From: Verrucomicrobiales bacterium
Lineage (GTDB): Bacteria > Verrucomicrobiota > Verrucomicrobiia > Verrucomicrobiales > DEV007
DNA: 64,000 bases
NCBI GenBank assembly: GCA_029212615.1
Contig: JARGPJ010000001.1
Coordinates: 62,001 to 126,000, forward strand
Direction of reading: 5' to 3'
In this document: piece by piece, positions 1-7,753 of the stretch
Position numbering within the stretch: position 1 is the stretch's first letter
Layout: each line of letters begins with the position of its first letter
Translations under genes and position numbers: made by a program
Notes under the pieces: generated by a model
Database searches by the model: none
The model's input: only the letters and a program-made list of their open reading frames with translations
Told to the model about the DNA's origin: nothing

Positions 1-140
1 AAAGCCCGCTCGATCTTACTCTGCATCTCCGGCGACCAACTCTCCGGCGCATCCATCCGACTGGAGTCGAGGGTGAAGCCGAGGTCAGAATATCTGAGGA
101 GGGAATGTTGAAAAGTCTGCCAGTTGCTCATGGATGACAT
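1..140 (-). CDS. Partial hypothetical protein (N-terminus only)
   Basis: An open frame reads leftward out of the window from an ATG at 140 (a second in-frame ATG lies at 131). The visible 46 residues begin MSSMSNWQTF and contain no stop, so the gene continues beyond position 1. No signal peptide, membrane segment or family motif is visible in this short stretch. It is divergent from the secreted Dabb-domain gene that starts at 182, which leaves about 40 bases for both promoters. I do not recognise the product. Confidence 0.55.
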   Translation of the reverse strand, partial: MSSMSNWQTFQHSLLRYSDLGFTLDSSRMDAPESWSPEMQSKIERA

Positions 141-181
141 TTATGTTCGACAGAACCAATCTTTAAGCAAAAGGTTTCGGG

Positions 182-568
182 ATGAAATTTCTTCACCTTC
201 CCGCCCTGTTTTTTTCATTATCCCTCTTCACCACATCCCTCATGGCTCAGGAACCTGAGAGTGCCCCATTCCGTCACGCCGTCTTTTTCCAGTTCAAAGA
301 AACCGCGACCGACAATGACATTACCCGAATCGTCGATGAGTTCATGCTCCTGAAAGGTAAAATCGACACGATCGTCGATATCGAATGGGGATATTCCGAA
401 AGCCTCGAGGGATTAAATGATGATTTCACCCATGCCTTTCTCGTTACCTTCAAAGACAAAGCCGGCCTCGAAGTCTATGCCCCCCACCCCGCTCACCAGG
501 CTTTTGTAGAGATTCTAAAGCCGCAGTTAGAAAAGGTCTTCGTGTTTGACTACACCGCCAAAGACTGA
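182..568 (+). CDS. Secreted Dabb (stress-responsive A/B barrel) domain protein
   Basis: The 128-residue protein starts with a signal peptide (residues 1-22, hydrophobic core then SLMA before QEP). The rest fits a single ferredoxin-like A/B barrel of the Dabb family: RHAVFFQFK near residue 31, a helix, then THAFLVTFKD and HPAHQAFVEILKP. In this family the HAV/F-x-F-K strand and the HPAHQ element line a small dimer-interface cavity. Dabb proteins are known mostly from plant and bacterial stress or polyketide-cyclising enzymes; secreted versions are frequent in PVC and Bacteroidetes genomes, but their substrate is unknown. The ATG at 182 gives a complete signal peptide. The next gene starts 18 bases after the stop and may be co-transcribed. 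Confidence 0.8.
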   Translation: MKFLHLPALFFSLSLFTTSLMAQEPESAPFRHAVFFQFKETATDNDITRIVDEFMLLKGKIDTIVDIEWGYSESLEGLNDDFTHAFLVTFKDKAGLEVYAPHPAHQAFVEILKPQLEKVFVFDYTAKD

Positions 569-586
569 AATCGGACCCTGCCTTTC

Positions 587-949
587 ATGTTTCAACAAGG
601 ACAACGCGTCGTCTGCATCGACGACTCTTTCGAACCGTGGGTGTTTGACCTTTTCAAATCCCTCCCCAGGAAAAACTCAGTCTATACGGTTCGCTCGGTG
701 AAATCAGGGCGTTCAAATCCTCAGTTTGTCGTCGATGATGACGCCAACCTCTCGATTGGAGCGGCAGATTTTGACATTCTCATTCTCCTCGAAGAACTCC
801 CGAATCCGAACGACCCCCATTCCAGCATTGAGCAGGAATTGGGGTTTCGTTCAGAACGCTTTGCCCCTCTGCAGGAAGATCTCGAGGAAAACGAGGAGGT
901 CGCAGCTGTGGGCATTGAGAAAGAGGAAGCGGGTAACCCCTTCCTTTAG
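587..949 (+). CDS. Conserved hypothetical protein, acidic C-terminus
   Basis: The protein has 120 residues, no signal peptide and no membrane segment. It begins MFQQGQRVVCIDD, and the middle carries LLEELPNPNDPHSSIEQELGFRSERF; the last 25 residues are rich in glutamate. The opening resembles small hypothetical proteins with a GQRVVCVDD-type start that I associate with Verrucomicrobia, with the shape of a small SH3-like beta barrel, but no function is known to me. It lies 18 bases behind the Dabb gene. The opposite-strand frames here are antisense shadows. It is likely a real gene because the start, length and residue composition are coherent. Confidence 0.65.
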   Translation: MFQQGQRVVCIDDSFEPWVFDLFKSLPRKNSVYTVRSVKSGRSNPQFVVDDDANLSIGAADFDILILLEELPNPNDPHSSIEQELGFRSERFAPLQEDLEENEEVAAVGIEKEEAGNPFL

Positions 950-963
950 GACCCTCGACACTT

Positions 964-1009
964 TTCCCGGTGCCGCGACACTCAACAGCGGGCATCGCAG
1001 CACCGGGAA
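964..1009. repeat. 10-bp inverted repeat between convergent genes
   Basis: TTCCCGGTGC (964-973) is matched exactly in reverse complement by GCACCGGGAA (1000-1009), with 26 bases between the arms. It lies between the plus-strand hypothetical gene ending at 949 and the minus-strand ftsB-like gene ending at 1045. It has the position of a bidirectional transcription-end hairpin, but neither side has a real T-run, so an intrinsic terminator is not shown. Confidence 0.5.
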
Positions 1010-1044
1010 CGACGCCGATCAAATTAATCCGCGAGTGATCCTGC

Positions 1045-1404
1045 CTACTCCCGCTCGATGCGGAAGATGTACTCGCCGGGACGCTGAAGCTGGAGGCGGT
1101 CACGAGCGACCGTCTCAAGATAATCTTTATCGGTTTTCAGGAGCCGATGCTCCTGGCTCAGTCTTTCGACTTGTTTTTTCTTTGCTGCTTCCACCTGTGT
1201 GAGACGATTGATCTCCGCTGTCAGCTCTTCCTGCCGGTTCAATTCCGGCCCGAAGAGCTTGTAGACGGAGAGCAAAAGAAGCAGATAAATCACCACCTCC
1301 ATGCCCCGGGAAAGTCGCTGCCAGAGATTTGACTTCGGCTTTCCACCCTCTTCTTTAATATGGAGAGGAAGATCGGGATGATCCTGAAATTCGGGGTCAC
1401 GCAT
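1045..1404 (-). CDS. FtsB/DivIC-like septum formation initiator
   Basis: The 119-residue bitopic membrane protein has a cytoplasmic N-terminus of about 33 residues, one membrane helix (about 34-54, VVIYLLLLLSVYKLF), then a coiled coil rich in E, K, L and Q (about 58-90) and a short tail with YLETVARDRLQLQRPGEYIF. The tail matches the family pattern in which the coiled coil is followed by an E-x-x-AR-x-x-L-x-x-x-xPGE-like element. FtsB/DivIC proteins sit in the divisome with FtsL and FtsQ/DivIB. The gene follows eno by 30 bases on the same strand, a pairing also seen in many other bacteria. FtsB versus DivIC cannot be decided from sequence alone, so no symbol is given. Confidence 0.85.
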   Translation of the reverse strand: MRDPEFQDHPDLPLHIKEEGGKPKSNLWQRLSRGMEVVIYLLLLLSVYKLFGPELNRQEELTAEINRLTQVEAAKKKQVERLSQEHRLLKTDKDYLETVARDRLQLQRPGEYIFRIERE

Positions 1405-1434
1405 GAGGGGATAAAACGGCTTTGCCGTGGAGAG

Positions 1435-2742
<1,308 letters not shown>

Positions 2743-2933
2743 CTATTATTTTAGAAATCTTCAATATCAAAAGGACTGAAATTATGGTGAGTCCGATTTA
2801 TCTCTCGCGCAGCGGTAATCGAAACCGGTCAAAATGCAAGCATCAACCTTGGAACAGGAGGGCTCCGGAGACCCGAAATTTCTACGTTCTATCGTCATTA
2901 AAACCTCAACAGCAGCCTTGACCGACGAAAAAA

Positions 2934-3536
2934 TCAAACACCCCGACTCTGAATCATTTCGCGAATCGGCGCTTCAAAAACAACCAGAATCCCCAGGACA
3001 ATAATCGTGATGATCAGCCAAACATAACCAATTAACATTCCAATCGCCCCGAGAGTTTGCCCCGGAGCCGGCTGAACCGGGCTGCGTCTCGCCTTCGCCT
3101 GCGAAAGGTGACCGAAAATAATCGCAATCGGAGAAAAAAGAATGCCTCCCACCCCGCAAATAACAACACCGAGAACACTCGCTACCAGGGCGATCGCACC
3201 GGTGACAGGTGAGGGAACTACATCCAACTCCTCCCCTGTATTTTCATTTTCGCCGGAAGCCTCTGCTTCAGGCCTCTCCGGGGAACCTTCCTGACTCGCT
3301 TGCGGGGCGACATCATCAAAGTCGGGAAGTTCCTCAGAACTCTCCACCGGGACATCGCGCTGCTCCTCGACATATGCCTCTGTTCTCAGCTGACCGGTAG
3401 GAGCGGCACTTCGAGCTTCGCCCGGAAAGTGAATATCAGAACTGCAAATCGGACAGACAACGCGTGCTCCTGCAAAGGTCTCGTCGCCGGATACTTTCTG
3501 TCCACACTTGGGACACGCCACTTTGATGATTGCCAT
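2934..3536 (-). CDS. Zinc-ribbon and DUF4190-like membrane protein
   Basis: The 200-residue protein has an N-terminal zinc ribbon (CPKCGQKV about residues 8-15 and CPICSSDI about 28-35, two CxxC knuckles). A long acidic, low-complexity linker follows (about 50-115), then two hydrophobic hairpin segments (about 120-150 and 163-190). The C-terminal half, with FGHLSQAKARR between the helices, matches the DUF4190 pattern. The frame is open upstream to 3608, but the ATG at 3536 (MAIIKVACPKCG) sits directly before the zinc ribbon and is the better start. Function is unknown; such proteins are common in Verrucomicrobia and Planctomycetes. It ends about 210 bases before eno and is divergent from the YHS-like lipoprotein gene. 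Confidence 0.75.
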   Translation of the reverse strand: MAIIKVACPKCGQKVSGDETFAGARVVCPICSSDIHFPGEARSAAPTGQLRTEAYVEEQRDVPVESSEELPDFDDVAPQASQEGSPERPEAEASGENENTGEELDVVPSPVTGAIALVASVLGVVICGVGGILFSPIAIIFGHLSQAKARRSPVQPAPGQTLGAIGMLIGYVWLIITIIVLGILVVFEAPIREMIQSRGV

Positions 3537-3633
3537 TCGCTTAAAATATTCGTCGGGAGCGACTACTCGGGACGCTAGCAAAGCGGAATCCCCTCTCTCT
3601 GCAAACAAAATTCAGTCAGAAGAGTTGCGCAAA

Positions 3634-3639
3634 TATACT
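3634..3639 (+). promoter_or_regulatory. Possible -10 element of the YHS-like lipoprotein gene
   Basis: TATACT (five of six matches to TATAAT) lies 38 bases before the ATG at 3677. The best -35 at 17-base spacing is TTCAGT, a poor match. This is a weak prediction based on position and -10 alone. Confidence 0.25.
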
Positions 3640-3676
3640 TGAAGCCCCGTATTTAGAGGGGAATGCTGCCCTTGTC

Positions 3677-4063
3677 ATGAAACATGTCGCACTTCTTCTG
3701 GGCATCGCAGCCCAAATGTCAGCCTTTACCAGCTGCACCACCACTGCCGACAACGATTCACCGGTAACTGCCGGGGCGGTTCCCGCGGATTCATCCGCGC
3801 CGTCATTCAAAGCGACCGCCGAAGCAGATCGCGCAGCGAAAAAGACGGAGGCGACAATCACTCCATATCCGTTTGAGACCTGCGCGGTGCAATTTCACAA
3901 GCCTTTCAAAGACGGCATCCCCAAGCACCGCCGGGTTTACCAGGGGCAGGAAGTGCTTTTTTGCTGCACCCCCTGCGTCAAAGCTTTCGACATGAATCCA
4001 GATCCCTACATGCCGAGGATCGTCGCTGCCGCAAAAGCTCAGCAAACAGGGTCAAGTCAGTGA
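3677..4063 (+). CDS. YHS-like cysteine-containing lipoprotein
   Basis: The 128-residue protein has a lipoprotein-type signal (hydrophobic core then FTSC, acylated Cys at residue 20) and a Ser/Thr/Ala-rich tether to about residue 60. A small domain follows with Cys69, then RVYQGQEVLFCCTPCVKAF (Cys96, Cys97, Cys100) and a DPYMPRI element. This resembles YHS/TRASH-type metal-binding domains, where C...V-x-Y-x-G-x-x-x-x-FCC-x-x-C-x-x-x-F-x-x-xP is typical; these often bind copper or zinc. It is therefore probably anchored in the outer or inner membrane and metal-binding. No metal transport gene is adjacent. It is divergent from the zinc-ribbon gene and convergent with the DUF1232-like gene. Confidence 0.7.
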   Translation: MKHVALLLGIAAQMSAFTSCTTTADNDSPVTAGAVPADSSAPSFKATAEADRAAKKTEATITPYPFETCAVQFHKPFKDGIPKHRRVYQGQEVLFCCTPCVKAFDMNPDPYMPRIVAAAKAQQTGSSQ

Positions 4064-4066
4064 CCC
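4049..4066 (+). terminator. Hairpin over the stop codon of the YHS-like gene
   Basis: GGGTCA (4049-4054) pairs with TGACCC (4061-4066) around a 6-base loop, spanning the TGA stop at 4061-4063. A longer alternative pairing exists between ACAGGGT (4046-4052) and ACCCTGT (4068-4074). No T-run follows, so this is a structured 3' end rather than a classic intrinsic terminator. It lies between two convergent genes. Confidence 0.35.
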
Positions 4067-4093
4067 AACCCTGTCAGGTCCGATCGCAGGCCA

Positions 4094-4384
4094 CTATTCC
4101 CGGGCTTCGACATCGATGATATCTGACTCTTCTTTCTTCTTCCGCCCGAAGAGCCCACCGATATCCACGCCAAAATAGGCAAGACAACTGATGAGTAGCG
4201 CAGCGGCGGCGGCTTCATCCAGATTCCCCACCACGGGGAGATTATCAGGAATCAGCTCCAGAAAGCCCGCTGTCGGGTTGAGGAGGTAGACCGCACTGAA
4301 AGCGCCCACCCCTCCGACAATGATCGAAGTGATGACACTTTTCTTTTCTTTGACCTCTCCATTGGCTGTTTCGTCTTTTTGCAT
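4094..4384 (-). CDS. DUF1232 (YkvA-like) membrane protein
   Basis: The 96-residue protein has a charged N-terminus, a first hydrophobic segment (about 17-40, SIIVGGVGAFSAVYLL), then LIPDNLPVVGNLDEAAAAALLIS and a second hydrophobic segment, ending in a lysine/glutamate-rich tail. The P-D-x-L-P-V-x-G-x-L-D-E/D block is the hallmark of the DUF1232/YkvA family. No biochemical role is established for that family. The gene is divergent from the nuo operon; the 194 bases between the two starts contain the nuo regulatory signals. The ATG at 4384 is the only sensible start. Confidence 0.75.
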   Translation of the reverse strand: MQKDETANGEVKEKKSVITSIIVGGVGAFSAVYLLNPTAGFLELIPDNLPVVGNLDEAAAAALLISCLAYFGVDIGGLFGRKKKEESDIIDVEARE

Positions 4385-4421
4385 GATTCCGATGTTCGAT
4401 GATTAAGCGCTGAAAAACGAC

Positions 4422-4427
4422 TATAAT
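4422..4427 (+). promoter_or_regulatory. Candidate -10 element upstream of nuoD
   Basis: A perfect TATAAT hexamer stands 152 bases before the nuoD ATG in an otherwise GC-rich region. No good -35 is visible at 16-18 bases (ATGATT at 17). Because it overlaps ATAATA, it could also serve as a TATTAT -10 for the minus-strand DUF1232 gene. If it is used for nuo, transcription would start near 4434, just before the CRP-like palindrome. Confidence 0.35.
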
Positions 4428-4465
4428 ACGCCTTCCTTTTTGTAACGTATCAGCAGCCGGGGGAC

Positions 4466-4485
4466 TTTGTGAAATTTTTCACAAA
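4466..4485. promoter_or_regulatory. CRP-type palindromic operator upstream of nuoD
   Basis: Nine-base arms TTTGTGAAA and TTTCACAAA flank a 2-base centre. Read as a CRP/FNR-superfamily site it contains TGTGA-N6-TCACA exactly (4468-4472 and 4479-4483), the full E. coli CRP half-site consensus on both sides. It lies 94 bases before the nuoD ATG and about 39 bases downstream of TATAAT at 4422. With that promoter it would be a repressor position; an activator role would need a start site further downstream. No regulator gene is present in the window, so the binding protein is unknown. Confidence 0.6.
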
Positions 4486-4578
4486 CTCACCTTGAAACTC
4501 CAAAACGGCGCACCGATACTCGAATTTCTTCGGAGACCGATAGGTAATCGAAACGACGATCGCGACTCCCCTCCTGCC

Positions 4579-5844
4579 ATGGCCACGACAACGAAAGAGC
4601 TCGAAATTCAGGACACTGCTGCACGCGCTGCTGCAGCGTCCGAGCTTGAGGGCTATCAGCAAACCACCGATGACCTCGTCGGTGAAAAACTGACCCTGAA
4701 CATGGGTCCTTCCCACCCGGCGACTCACGGGGTGCTTCGCATCGTCCTTGAACTTGACGGGGAAGTAATCACCAAGGCCGACCCCGACGTGGGTTATCTG
4801 CATCGCGGCGATGAGAAGATCGCCGAGAACATGCAGTATAATCAATTCGTCCCCTACACGGACCGCCTCGATTACCTCGCACCTCTCGCCAACAACGTCG
4901 CCTACGCACTCGCCGTGGAAAAACTAATGGGGTGGGAACTCCCCGCCCGCGGCCAGACGATCCGCACCATTTCCTGCGAAATGGCCCGCATCTCCGCCCA
5001 CCTTCTCGGCATCGGAGCCTACGCCATGGATGTCGGGGCGATGACCGTCTTCCTCTACACTTTCACGCAGCGCGAATCGATCTACAACCTCTGTGAGTTG
5101 CTCACCGGTGCCCGTTTCACGACCAGCTTCACCCGGGTTGGCGGCCAGATTCGCGATCTTCCCGAGGGATTCACCGGGCAACTCAGCAAGTTCTGCGACG
5201 AGTTTATCCCGGCACTGGATGAAATCGATACCCTCCTGACCCGGAACAAGATCTTTCTCGACCGAACGCGTGATATCGGCGTGATCTCCAAAGAAGATGC
5301 CATCGCCTGGGGATTGAGCGGGCCGAACCTTCGCGGCTCCGGTGTCGAGCACGACCTTCGCAAAGCGAACCCCTATCTCGACTACGCGAATTACGATTTC
5401 GACATTCCGATCGGTGAGCACGGCGACTGTTATGATCGCTACCTCGTCCGCATGGAGGAAATGCGCCAAAGCGTCCGCATTCTGAAGCAGGCCATCAAAA
5501 ATCTTCCTGACGGCCCCATTAACGTGGTCGACTGCAAGCAGAAGCTTCCGGAGAAAGAGCGGGTCCTCATGAGCATGGAGGAACTCATTCATCACTTTAT
5601 TCTCGTCACCGAAGGCCTCGATGCACCGGCAGGCGAAGTCTACTTCGGGGCGGAAAACCCGAAAGGCGAACTTGGTTTTTACATCCACTCCAAAGGCGGT
5701 GGCGTTCCCTACCGCCTCAAGATTCGCGCCCCCTCTTTTGTGAACCTGAGCATCCTGCCGAAACTCCTTGAAGGCAACATGATGAGTGACACCGTGGCAA
5801 TCCTCGGCAGTCTCGACTTCGTCATGGGTGAATGTGACCGCTAA
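4579..5844 (+). CDS. nuoD: NADH-quinone oxidoreductase subunit D
   Basis: This 49-kDa-type subunit of complex I forms, with NuoB, the quinone-binding cavity next to cluster N2. The 421-residue protein shows LTLNMGPSHPATHGVLR (the His-containing quinone-site loop) near residue 35, VGYLHRGDEKIAE near 70, and the C-terminal end DFVMGECDR. It is a stand-alone NuoD, not a NuoCD fusion. The frame is open upstream to a TTG at 4492, but the ATG at 4579 (MATTTKELEIQ) is preferred because the upstream residues are not family-like and overlap the regulatory region. It is the first gene of the nuo operon; nuoE starts 12 bases after its stop. Confidence 0.96.
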   Translation: MATTTKELEIQDTAARAAAASELEGYQQTTDDLVGEKLTLNMGPSHPATHGVLRIVLELDGEVITKADPDVGYLHRGDEKIAENMQYNQFVPYTDRLDYLAPLANNVAYALAVEKLMGWELPARGQTIRTISCEMARISAHLLGIGAYAMDVGAMTVFLYTFTQRESIYNLCELLTGARFTTSFTRVGGQIRDLPEGFTGQLSKFCDEFIPALDEIDTLLTRNKIFLDRTRDIGVISKEDAIAWGLSGPNLRGSGVEHDLRKANPYLDYANYDFDIPIGEHGDCYDRYLVRMEEMRQSVRILKQAIKNLPDGPINVVDCKQKLPEKERVLMSMEELIHHFILVTEGLDAPAGEVYFGAENPKGELGFYIHSKGGGVPYRLKIRAPSFVNLSILPKLLEGNMMSDTVAILGSLDFVMGECDR

Positions 5845-5855
5845 TTTTCCTGACC

Positions 5856-6350
5856 ATGTCTTTCGCTGTCCCATCCGATCTGGAAAAAGAAATCGACGAC
5901 CGCATCACGCATTATCCCGTGAGCAAGCGTTCTGCCGTTCTTCCGGTACTTCACGCCCTTCAACATCACTTCGGCTTCATCGAAGACGCCGCGGTTGAAT
6001 GGACCGCTGCCAAACTGGAATTGGAGCCGATTCAAGTGCTCGAGGTGGTTACTTTCTACCCCGGCTTCCGCCAGTCAGCCCCCGGCAAATGCCATATCCG
6101 GGTTTGCCGCACCCTCAGCTGCGCCATGGCGGGCAGCCACGAATTGATGGACGAAATCTGCGATAAAGCAGGCATTGATCGCTCCGGGGTGACACACCAC
6201 GATCCTATCGCCGTCAGTGAAGACGGAAAGTTCAGCATCGAATTTGCCGAATGCCTCGCGAGTTGCGGCACCGGCCCTGTCTGCCTCATGAACGATGATT
6301 TTCACGAAGCAGTGACCGACGTTGACGGCCTTCTCAGCCAATATAAGTGA
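5856..6350 (+). CDS. nuoE: NADH-quinone oxidoreductase subunit E
   Basis: This 24-kDa-type subunit of the NADH module carries the [2Fe-2S] cluster N1a. The 164-residue protein has a helical N-terminal domain (LEKEIDDRITHYP, VLPVLHALQHHFGFI) and a thioredoxin-like C-terminal domain with the four ligands as C-x4-C (CRTLSC near residue 85) and C-x3-C (CLASC near residue 133). Length and ligand spacing are normal. The nuoF ATG follows 5 bases after the stop. Confidence 0.96.
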   Translation: MSFAVPSDLEKEIDDRITHYPVSKRSAVLPVLHALQHHFGFIEDAAVEWTAAKLELEPIQVLEVVTFYPGFRQSAPGKCHIRVCRTLSCAMAGSHELMDEICDKAGIDRSGVTHHDPIAVSEDGKFSIEFAECLASCGTGPVCLMNDDFHEAVTDVDGLLSQYK

Positions 6351-6355
6351 TTGTT

Positions 6356-7753
6356 ATGAGCGCGATTCAATACCGACCTGGCAAAGAGCCGCACGCCAAA
6401 GAGCACCGCGTCGTTTTCAAAAACGTCGACCGGGCGGATTGGAACACCTCGCTCAAAACATACGAGAGTGAAGGCGGCTACGAACAGTTAAAGAAGGCCC
6501 TCGGAATGGAGCCCAAAGCGATCACTGATGAAGTGAAAGCCGCCGGCCTGCGCGGTCGGGGAGGAGCAGGATTCCCCGCCGGTCTGAAATGGAGTTTTCT
6601 CCCGCCGAACAACGACAAGCCCGTCTACCTGATTTGCAACGCTGACGAGTCCGAGCCCGGAACGTTCAAGGATCGCTACATCATCCACCAGGATCCCCAC
6701 CAGCTCATCGAAGGCATGTCGATTGCCTGCTTTGCCACAGGAGCCCACCTCGCCTACATTTACATTCGTGAAGAGTTTCCGGAAGGGGCTGAAATCCTCG
6801 AAAAAGCGATCGCGGAAGCGCACAAAGCCGGGTATCTCGGCAAAGACATTCAAGGCAGTGGATTTGATCTCGAAATCTATGTTCACCGCGGTGCCGGAGC
6901 CTACATCTGCGGAGAAGAAACCGGTTTGATCGAGTCCCTTGAAGGAAAGCGCCCCTACCCTCGAATCAAGCCGCCCTACTTCCCTGCGGCGATGGGACTT
7001 TATCTCTGCCCGACGATCGTGAACAATGTCGAAACGCTTTGCCACGTGAAGCATATTCTTGAAATCGGCAGTGAAGAGTGGGCTCAGACAGGGACACCAA
7101 ACAACACCGGCACGCGGATTCTTTGTGTGAGCGGGGACGTGAAAAAGCCCGGCTACTACGAAGTACAGGTCGGCAAAGTCACGATGGGCGAACTCATCAA
7201 CGACATGTGCGGCGGCCTGAAAGAAGGACGCGAGCTCAAGGCGGTGATCCCGGGTGGCTCCTCTGCAAAAGTGCTCCGCGCTGACGAAGTCTTTACGGTG
7301 GGGCGTGGCGACGATGCCCGCGAGCTCACAATTTGGGATATCCCGATGGATTTTGATACCCTTGCAGCGTGCGGTTCCATGGCCGGCTCCGGCGGTGTGA
7401 TCGTGATCGACAACAGCCGTTCCATCAGCTGGGTCTTGAACAACATCAACAATTTCTATGCCCATGAGTCCTGCGGACAGTGCACCCCCTGCCGCGAAGG
7501 TTCTCTCTGGATGAAAAAAATCACTGATCGTGTCGTCGCCGGAAAGGCTTCCCCCACCGATATCGACACCCTCGACAACGTCGCCCGGAACATCGACGGC
7601 CGAACCATTTGCGCCTTCGGCGAAGCATCATCCTGGCCGACCGAAAGCTTTGTAGATAAATTCCGCGACGAACTGGTCGCTGATACTAACCCTGAGCTCG
7701 AGGACGACCTCCTTAACGCCGAGGCACTTACTGCTGCCGCCAACCTCAGATGA
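6356..7753 (+). CDS. nuoF: NADH-quinone oxidoreductase subunit F
   Basis: This 51-kDa-type subunit binds NADH, FMN and the [4Fe-4S] cluster N3, and is where electrons enter complex I. The 465-residue protein contains the glycine-rich nucleotide loops GRGGAGFPAGLKW (about 67-79) and GAGAYICGEETGLIESLEG (about 180-198), and the N3 ligands ESCGQCTPCREG (about 372-383) plus a distal Cys in TICAFGEA (about 420). A GTG at 6347 overlapping the nuoE stop is possible, but the ATG at 6356 (MSAIQYRPG) is preferred. Its stop overlaps the nuoG start (ATGA), so the two are probably translationally coupled. Confidence 0.96.
   Translation: MSAIQYRPGKEPHAKEHRVVFKNVDRADWNTSLKTYESEGGYEQLKKALGMEPKAITDEVKAAGLRGRGGAGFPAGLKWSFLPPNNDKPVYLICNADESEPGTFKDRYIIHQDPHQLIEGMSIACFATGAHLAYIYIREEFPEGAEILEKAIAEAHKAGYLGKDIQGSGFDLEIYVHRGAGAYICGEETGLIESLEGKRPYPRIKPPYFPAAMGLYLCPTIVNNVETLCHVKHILEIGSEEWAQTGTPNNTGTRILCVSGDVKKPGYYEVQVGKVTMGELINDMCGGLKEGRELKAVIPGGSSAKVLRADEVFTVGRGDDARELTIWDIPMDFDTLAACGSMAGSGGVIVIDNSRSISWVLNNINNFYAHESCGQCTPCREGSLWMKKITDRVVAGKASPTDIDTLDNVARNIDGRTICAFGEASSWPTESFVDKFRDELVADTNPELEDDLLNAEALTAAANLR

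Noticed and set aside
1411..1428. Small hairpin ACGGC-TTT-GCCGT between eno and the ftsB-like gene
   Set aside because: The stem is only 5 bp with three T residues after it on the minus strand. It is too weak to call a terminator, and the two genes are likely co-transcribed.
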